23,384 nt of DNA, taken from contig JAEZZV010000353.1 in NCBI GenBank assembly GCA_023418375.1, positions 1-23,384 of the forward strand, in the 5' to 3' direction. The notes beneath the pieces are model-generated. The model ran no database searches. It was not told the DNA's origin and worked only from the letters and a program-made list of their open reading frames with translations. Below, piece by piece: positions 19,159 through 23,384 of the stretch (position 1 is the stretch's first letter; every line of letters starts with the position of its first letter). The DNA is from Actinomycetes bacterium. Lineage in GTDB: Bacteria > Actinomycetota > Actinomycetes > Actinomycetales > Cellulomonadaceae. The position numbers were made by a program, and so were the translations under genes.

Positions 19159-22008
19159 ATGACCGTCGGTGCGCGTTCCACAGTGGGCAAGACCCTCCTG
19201 GTGTCCGGCGTGACGCTCGGACTCGCGGTCCTCGGGGCGGTGGTCGCACCGCCGCCGTCGGCGATGGCGGAGCCGGCGGCAGGGGCGGCACTCTCCGTCG
19301 ACGGCAACCCCGCCACGGCGGATGCCGCGTGCACGCCGGCCACGCCGCCGGGCGACGACGGGTACTGCTGGGACGGCGGGACCCTGCTGATCCTCGACGA
19401 CGTCCACGTGAACAGCATCAGCGCCGCCGGCGTGAACCTGACCGTCCACCTGGTCGGGGCCAGCGGGATCGCGGGCGGCATCGCCGTGTCCGGTGGAGAC
19501 CTCACGTTCGACGGCACCGGCGCGGCCCGGGTCGACATCGGGACCGCCGGCGAGACCGCGACCGCGATCTCCGCCGCTCACCTCACGGTGGGCGTGGGCT
19601 CGAGCACGGTGACCGTGCGCGTCGTCGCCGGCGTCAGCGTGCCGTCCGCCGAGGCGACGGTCGTGGCCGGCAACACGTACGAGTACTCGTCCGGCGCCCC
19701 TGCGGGTGACGACCCTGCTGGTGAAGAGCCTGCAGGTGACGACCCCGGTGATGCTGCCCCCGTCGCTGCTGTCCCGGTGGTCGGGGCGGAGCTGTTCGTC
19801 GACGGCACCGCCGCGACGGCGGACGCCGCGTGCACGACCGCCACGCCGCCGGCAGCGGACACGTTCTGCTGGGACGGCGGGACGTTGCTGATCCTCAACG
19901 ACGTCAGCATCAACACCATCCAGGCGCGCGGGACCGTGGGCGCGCTCGACCTCACCATCTACCTGATCGGTGTCAGCGAGATCACCGCCGTCGGTCAGGA
20001 CGGGATCTCCGTGTTCAACGGCAACCTGACCTTCGACGGCACAGGGACACCGAGGGTGGAGATCGGCACCGCCGACCAGACCACCTTCGCCATCTCGATG
20101 GCGCCGGTGGCCACGCCAGGTCACCTGACCGTCGGCGTCGGATCCAGCACCGTCACCGTGCGCATCGTCGCAGGTCAGAGTGTTGCGCCGGCCGACGCCA
20201 CTGTGGTCGCCGGCAACGTCTACGAGTACACCGCGCCTGGTCCTGGTCCTGGTCCTGGCCCTGGCCCCGGCCCTGGCCCCGGTCCCGGGCCTGCCGCTCC
20301 CGGCACGCTGACCATCGGTGGAGTGGTCCTCGTCCAGGACGGGGCGCGGACGGCGGACGACGTGCCCGGTGTGACCGTCGACCACATGTCCATCCCCCCG
20401 ATGGTCGAGTTCTGGACGGTGGACTTCGCCGGGTCCGCCGATCCCGCGGCGCCCACTCCTTACGGGGCGGTGGAGGTCGGGGGCGGCGAGTCGTTCTTCG
20501 TCGGCACCAGCGGGTACGCCTCGTTCGGGACGAACGCCGACGGCCTGTCGTTCGACGGCGGGGACGACCACGGCGGGTTCGTCTTCATGGGTCCCGACAC
20601 CGGCGCGGCAGGGCTCTTCCTGCAGGGCGGGATCGTCTCCGACCAGGTCAACCTCGACGGTGCGATCCATGTCCGGGTCGGCTCGGCGCTCGCCCCCTCG
20701 GCGACCGGCGTCACCGCCGATCGTGGCGTGAACGCCTACAACTCCGGCGCCGCCGGCACCGCGCTGCTCGAGGTGTTCACCGCCTCCGGCGTGCCAGGGG
20801 TCACCGCCACCTCGCCCAGCATGGTCCAGGCGGAGTCGAACGGCGTGATCCGGATCAGCTCCGGTGGCGCGGCCTTCGTCGGCTTCGCGGCGGACGAGGT
20901 CCGGGTCTCCAGCGGCGGGGAGATCGACGTCACGTTCGGGACCTCGCTCGGCGTCACCCACGCGGTCTCGACCGTGTGGCCGATGCAGGACGTCGGGTGC
21001 ATCGAGGCCGACGCCCCACCGGTCGACCCGATCCTCGTCCCGGCCGACGTCGCCGGCGACTTCGGGGACGACCCGGACAAGCGGTACGTGCTCGTGACGA
21101 CCGCCGGCACCTACCACCTGACGTCGACCGCACCCGCCCTGGTGAACTTCAGCTGGGAAGAGGGCTGGGACGCGACGAACCCGGTCACGGGCGGCCGGGT
21201 GTGCGTGCTCGCGTCCCGCGGGTGGGCCCAGGTCGACCAGGGCGTGTACTTCAGCTTCATGATCGAGGAGGGCAGCGAGGTCACCCTTCTCCTGCTCCCG
21301 GACCACGAGTACCAGTTCGCCTCCGGCGAGTTCGAGTACCTCGGCCCGTCCGGCATCGGCGGGGGCACCGTCCCGGTCGAGCCGATCACGAGCAACGCGG
21401 CCGAGTACACCTTCACCATGCCGGCCCTGAACATCGCGTTGTCGGCGGTGTTCGAACCGGTGGCCGACCCGCCGGGCGACGTCACGGGCACCGATGCGAT
21501 CGTGTCGGCCACCGTCGACGTGCCGCCGGCTGACATCCACGGCAACGCCCAGCTCGACGTGGACGACCTCGCGACGCCGCCCAACGCGGCGCAGTTCGTC
21601 GCGGCGGCCGGTGGGCGCACCATCAGCGGCTACCTGGACGTCTCGCTGGAGCAGAGCATCCAGCAGGGGGACACCGGCGGGGCCTGGGTGACGGAGATCC
21701 CCACGCTGAGCGCGCCCAGCCAGGTGACGCTGCAGCTCGACAAGGAGCTGAGGGGCTTCACCGACTACGTGGTGATCCACGACACGGGCTCCTCGGTCGT
21801 CACGATCCCGGCGACCTACGACGCCGCGACCGGTGCGCTCACGTTCGCGACCGACGGGTTCTCCCCCTACGCGATCGCCCACGCCACGCCGGCGCGACTG
21901 CCGGCGACGGGCGCCCCGGCGCAGCAGCTCCTCGTGCTCGGCGCGGCGGCAGTGCTGCTGATCGGGACCGGGCTGGTGATGCTGCGCACGAGGCGGCGAC
22001 TCGAGTAG
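19159..22008 (+). CDS. LPATG-anchored surface protein with duplicated domain
   Basis: A protein of 949 residues. The signal peptide (about residues 1-37) ends at SAMA-EP. The C-terminus has LPATG at 914-918, a hydrophobic segment and RTRRRLE, so a sortase links it to the cell wall. Two homologous domains (about 43-177 and 209-358) each carry ADAAC...CWDGGTLLIL, a two-Cys loop, and end in TVTVRxVAG and VVAGN.YEY. They are separated by a Gly/Asp/Glu-rich linker and followed by nine Pro-Gly units. The remainder (about 380-905) is beta-rich and unrecognised, ending in DGFSPYAIAH, a strand common near the wall anchor. Function is unknown; adhesion or substrate binding is possible. ATG at 19159 gives a correct signal peptide but has a weak ribosome site. 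Confidence 0.88.
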   Translation: MTVGARSTVGKTLLVSGVTLGLAVLGAVVAPPPSAMAEPAAGAALSVDGNPATADAACTPATPPGDDGYCWDGGTLLILDDVHVNSISAAGVNLTVHLVGASGIAGGIAVSGGDLTFDGTGAARVDIGTAGETATAISAAHLTVGVGSSTVTVRVVAGVSVPSAEATVVAGNTYEYSSGAPAGDDPAGEEPAGDDPGDAAPVAAVPVVGAELFVDGTAATADAACTTATPPAADTFCWDGGTLLILNDVSINTIQARGTVGALDLTIYLIGVSEITAVGQDGISVFNGNLTFDGTGTPRVEIGTADQTTFAISMAPVATPGHLTVGVGSSTVTVRIVAGQSVAPADATVVAGNVYEYTAPGPGPGPGPGPGPGPGPGPAAPGTLTIGGVVLVQDGARTADDVPGVTVDHMSIPPMVEFWTVDFAGSADPAAPTPYGAVEVGGGESFFVGTSGYASFGTNADGLSFDGGDDHGGFVFMGPDTGAAGLFLQGGIVSDQVNLDGAIHVRVGSALAPSATGVTADRGVNAYNSGAAGTALLEVFTASGVPGVTATSPSMVQAESNGVIRISSGGAAFVGFAADEVRVSSGGEIDVTFGTSLGVTHAVSTVWPMQDVGCIEADAPPVDPILVPADVAGDFGDDPDKRYVLVTTAGTYHLTSTAPALVNFSWEEGWDATNPVTGGRVCVLASRGWAQVDQGVYFSFMIEEGSEVTLLLLPDHEYQFASGEFEYLGPSGIGGGTVPVEPITSNAAEYTFTMPALNIALSAVFEPVADPPGDVTGTDAIVSATVDVPPADIHGNAQLDVDDLATPPNAAQFVAAAGGRTISGYLDVSLEQSIQQGDTGGAWVTEIPTLSAPSQVTLQLDKELRGFTDYVVIHDTGSSVVTIPATYDAATGALTFATDGFSPYAIAHATPARLPATGAPAQQLLVLGAAAVLLIGTGLVMLRTRRRLE
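19285..19689 (+). repeat. Surface-protein domain repeat, copy 1
   Basis: This segment encodes the first of two homologous domains. Shared strings with copy 2 include CWDGGTLLIL, LTFDGTG and LTVGVGSSTVTVR. Many third codon positions differ, for instance in the block around 19586-19630, so the duplication is old. Confidence 0.75.
19783..20232 (+). repeat. Surface-protein domain repeat, copy 2
   Basis: This is the second copy, about 45 bp longer because of extra residues in the central loops (GTVGALD and APVATPG). The two-Cys loop ADAAC...FCWDGG is kept. Confidence 0.75.
20236..20289 (+). repeat. Pro-Gly hexanucleotide tandem repeat
   Basis: Nine units of CCY-GGN encode (Pro-Gly)9. The first three units are CCTGGT, then CCTGGC and CCCGGC variants. 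The unit is 6 bp, so slippage changes linker length without a frameshift. Confidence 0.9.
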
Positions 22009-22041
22009 GCGTGCCGCAGGCGGGTTTCATGGGATGACCGG

Positions 22042-22071
22042 GCGACAGCGGGATACCCGGTAGGGCATACT
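22042..22071 (+). promoter_or_regulatory. Candidate promoter of the helicase gene
   Basis: GCGACA (22042-22047), an 18-bp spacer and CATACT (22066-22071) form a plausible promoter. A start near 22078 would give a leader of about 118 nt. Confidence 0.5.
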
Positions 22072-22080
22072 GGCGGTGAA

Positions 22081-22145
22081 GGCCGCGCGATCTGCGCGCC
22101 CTCCGTCGTGGAGCACCGGCGGGCCATCTCTTCGGAGCAGAGCCC
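22081..22145 (+). promoter_or_regulatory. Structured leader of the helicase gene
   Basis: Two hairpins can be drawn. The first pairs GGCCGCGC with GCGCGCCC (22081-22101, one C-C mismatch, loop GATCT). The second has an inner CTC-TTCG-GAG (22128-22137) closed by GGGC with GCCC (22121-22124, 22142-22145). A structured leader before an RNA helicase gene could serve in cold or self-regulation. This is inferred, and I do not match it to a named RNA family. Confidence 0.35.
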
Positions 22146-22195
22146 GGCAAGCCGCCGCGAGCCCCGACCTCGATCCCCGTGAGGACTACCCACCT

Positions 22196-23384
22196 GTGCC
22201 TTCTGCACCCTCCTTCGTCTCCCTCGGCGTGCCCGAGACCCTCGCCCGCGTCCTGACCGGCGCCGGCATCACCGAGCCCTTCCCGATCCAGCGGGCCACG
22301 CTGCCCGCCACCCTCGAGGGCCGCGACGTCCTCGGCCGCGGCCGCACCGGCTCCGGCAAGACCCTCGCCTTCGCCCTCCCCGTGGTCGCCCGCCTCGCGG
22401 GCGGCCGGACCGTCGCCCGGCGTCCGCGCGCCCTGATCCTCGCCCCGACCCGCGAGCTCGCCACCCAGATCGCGGCGACCCTGGCGCCCCTGGCCGACGC
22501 CGCGGGACTGCGGATCACCACGGTCTTCGGCGGCGTCACCCAGCACCGGCAGGAGGTGGCGCTCGCGGCCGGCGTCGACGTCGTCGTCGCCTGCCCGGGG
22601 CGCCTGGAGGACCTGCTGAAGCAGAAGGTGCTCACGCTGGACGGCATCGAGATCACCGTCCTCGACGAGGCCGACCACATGGCCGACCTCGGCTTCCTGC
22701 CCGGCGTGAAGCGGATCATGGGTGCCACGCCGGCGCGCGGCCAGCGGCTGCTCTTCTCCGCCACCCTGGACAACGGGGTGGACGAGCTCGTGCGGCGCTT
22801 CATGCACGAGCCCCTGCGGCACTCGGTGGACCCGGCCGAGTCCCCGGTCGTGGCGATGACGCACCACCTGTTCACCGTCGACGGCCCTGCCACCAAGCGT
22901 GAGGTCGTCGAGCACCTGGCCTCCGGCACGCAGCGGCGCCTGCTGTTCACGCGGACCAAGCACCAGGCGAAGAAGCTCGCCAAGCAGCTGACCAGCGCGG
23001 GCATCCCCGCGGTGGACCTGCAGGGCAACCTCAGCCAGCCGGCGCGCGAGCGGAACCTCGCGGCGTTCGCCTCGGGCGAGGTGCGGGTTCTCGTCGCCAC
23101 GGACATCGCCGCGCGCGGCATCCACGTCGACGACGTCGGCCTCGTGGTGCACGTCGACCCGCCGGCCGAGCACAAGGCCTACCTGCACCGCTCCGGCCGG
23201 ACCGCGCGCGCGGGCGCCGGCGGTGATGTCGTCACGCTCGTCCTGCCCGAGCAGATGGCCGACGTCCGCACGCTGACCCGGCAGGCCAAGATCACGGCGA
23301 CGCCGCAGCCGGTCCGCGTGGGGTCGCCGGTGCTCGAGGCGCTCGTGGGGGAGCCCGCGCCGCGCGTCGCGCCCGCTCCGGTCG
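22196..23384 (+). CDS. DEAD-box RNA helicase, 3' end outside window
   Basis: The GTG start at 22196 has GAGGA 10 bp upstream. The visible 396 residues cover the whole helicase core: Q motif region (GITEPFPIQ), motif I GRTGSGKT, Ia PTRELATQ, CPGRLEDLL, motif II DEAD, motif III SAT, motif V ATDIAARGI and motif VI HRSGRTARAG. The enzyme unwinds short RNA duplexes with ATP and usually helps ribosome assembly or RNA decay, especially in cold. The C-terminal tail is cut by the window, so the subtype (RhlE, CsdA/DeaD) cannot be fixed. Upstream is a probable promoter and a structured leader; the surface protein stop lies 187 bp before it. Confidence 0.95.
   Translation, partial: MPSAPSFVSLGVPETLARVLTGAGITEPFPIQRATLPATLEGRDVLGRGRTGSGKTLAFALPVVARLAGGRTVARRPRALILAPTRELATQIAATLAPLADAAGLRITTVFGGVTQHRQEVALAAGVDVVVACPGRLEDLLKQKVLTLDGIEITVLDEADHMADLGFLPGVKRIMGATPARGQRLLFSATLDNGVDELVRRFMHEPLRHSVDPAESPVVAMTHHLFTVDGPATKREVVEHLASGTQRRLLFTRTKHQAKKLAKQLTSAGIPAVDLQGNLSQPARERNLAAFASGEVRVLVATDIAARGIHVDDVGLVVHVDPPAEHKAYLHRSGRTARAGAGGDVVTLVLPEQMADVRTLTRQAKITATPQPVRVGSPVLEALVGEPAPRVAPAPV

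Noticed and set aside
20236..20289. Tandem repeat as a CRISPR array or phase-variation switch
   Set aside because: It is a 6-bp in-frame coding repeat without spacers. Length changes would not shift the frame, so on/off switching is not expected.
19078..21882. Minus-strand frame of 934 codons opposite the surface protein
   Set aside because: Its composition (Asp, Arg, His, Gly, Val runs) is typical of a shadow frame. The plus-strand frame has a signal peptide, repeats and LPATG anchor.
21839..23188. Minus-strand frame of 449 codons opposite the helicase gene
   Set aside because: It is a shadow; the plus strand encodes a complete DEAD-box core over the same bases.

Overview
The window is high-GC DNA with GTG/TTG starts, tight start/stop overlaps, probable leaderless promoters and an LPxTG wall protein. 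This suggests an actinobacterium, probably Micrococcales and Cellulomonas-like; that placement is an inference from style and gene content. No plasmid, phage, insertion sequence or CRISPR hallmark was found.

Layout. Positions 1-1710 hold the end of a housekeeping operon: a Pro/Ala-rich membrane protein cut by the window edge, rsfS, and a histidine phosphatase, all with overlapping ends. A tRNA-Ala(GGC) with its own promoter and terminator follows. Positions 2255-4620 hold a small cassette behind an AT-rich palindromic operator: a pectinacetylesterase-type hydrolase, a possible 20-residue ORF, a TetR regulator and a SnoaL-like protein. A decayed M15 peptidase copy (about 4587-4800) separates it from a divergent pair: an XRE-cupin regulator and a fusion of a thioredoxin-reductase-like flavoprotein with a methyltransferase. 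A GMC oxidoreductase follows.

The centre (8867-16028) is a ribonucleotide reductase locus. The anaerobic class III genes nrdD-nrdG run leftward and the aerobic class I genes nrdA-nrdB run rightward. The shared intergenic region carries two pairs of NrdR-type boxes, each pair with 31-bp spacing, and a cobalamin riboswitch in the nrdAB leader. NrdB has Phe where the radical Tyr normally sits and Glu as its first metal ligand, which is the signature of class Ic (Mn/Fe) enzymes. The layout suggests that NrdR represses both systems and that B12 shuts off nrdAB, which implies a B12-dependent class II nrdJ elsewhere in the genome.

The right part holds a perfect 15-bp terminator stem, a secreted malectin/GH140-like glycosidase, an intact membrane-anchored M15 peptidase (relative of the decayed copy), a 949-residue LPATG surface protein with a duplicated domain and a Pro-Gly linker, and the start of a DEAD-box RNA helicase with a structured leader.

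The strongest leads are the class Ic NrdB under combined B12 and NrdR control, and the flavoprotein-methyltransferase fusion, which resembles a one-chain version of the dithiol oxidase plus S-methyltransferase pairs known from holomycin and gliotoxin producers.
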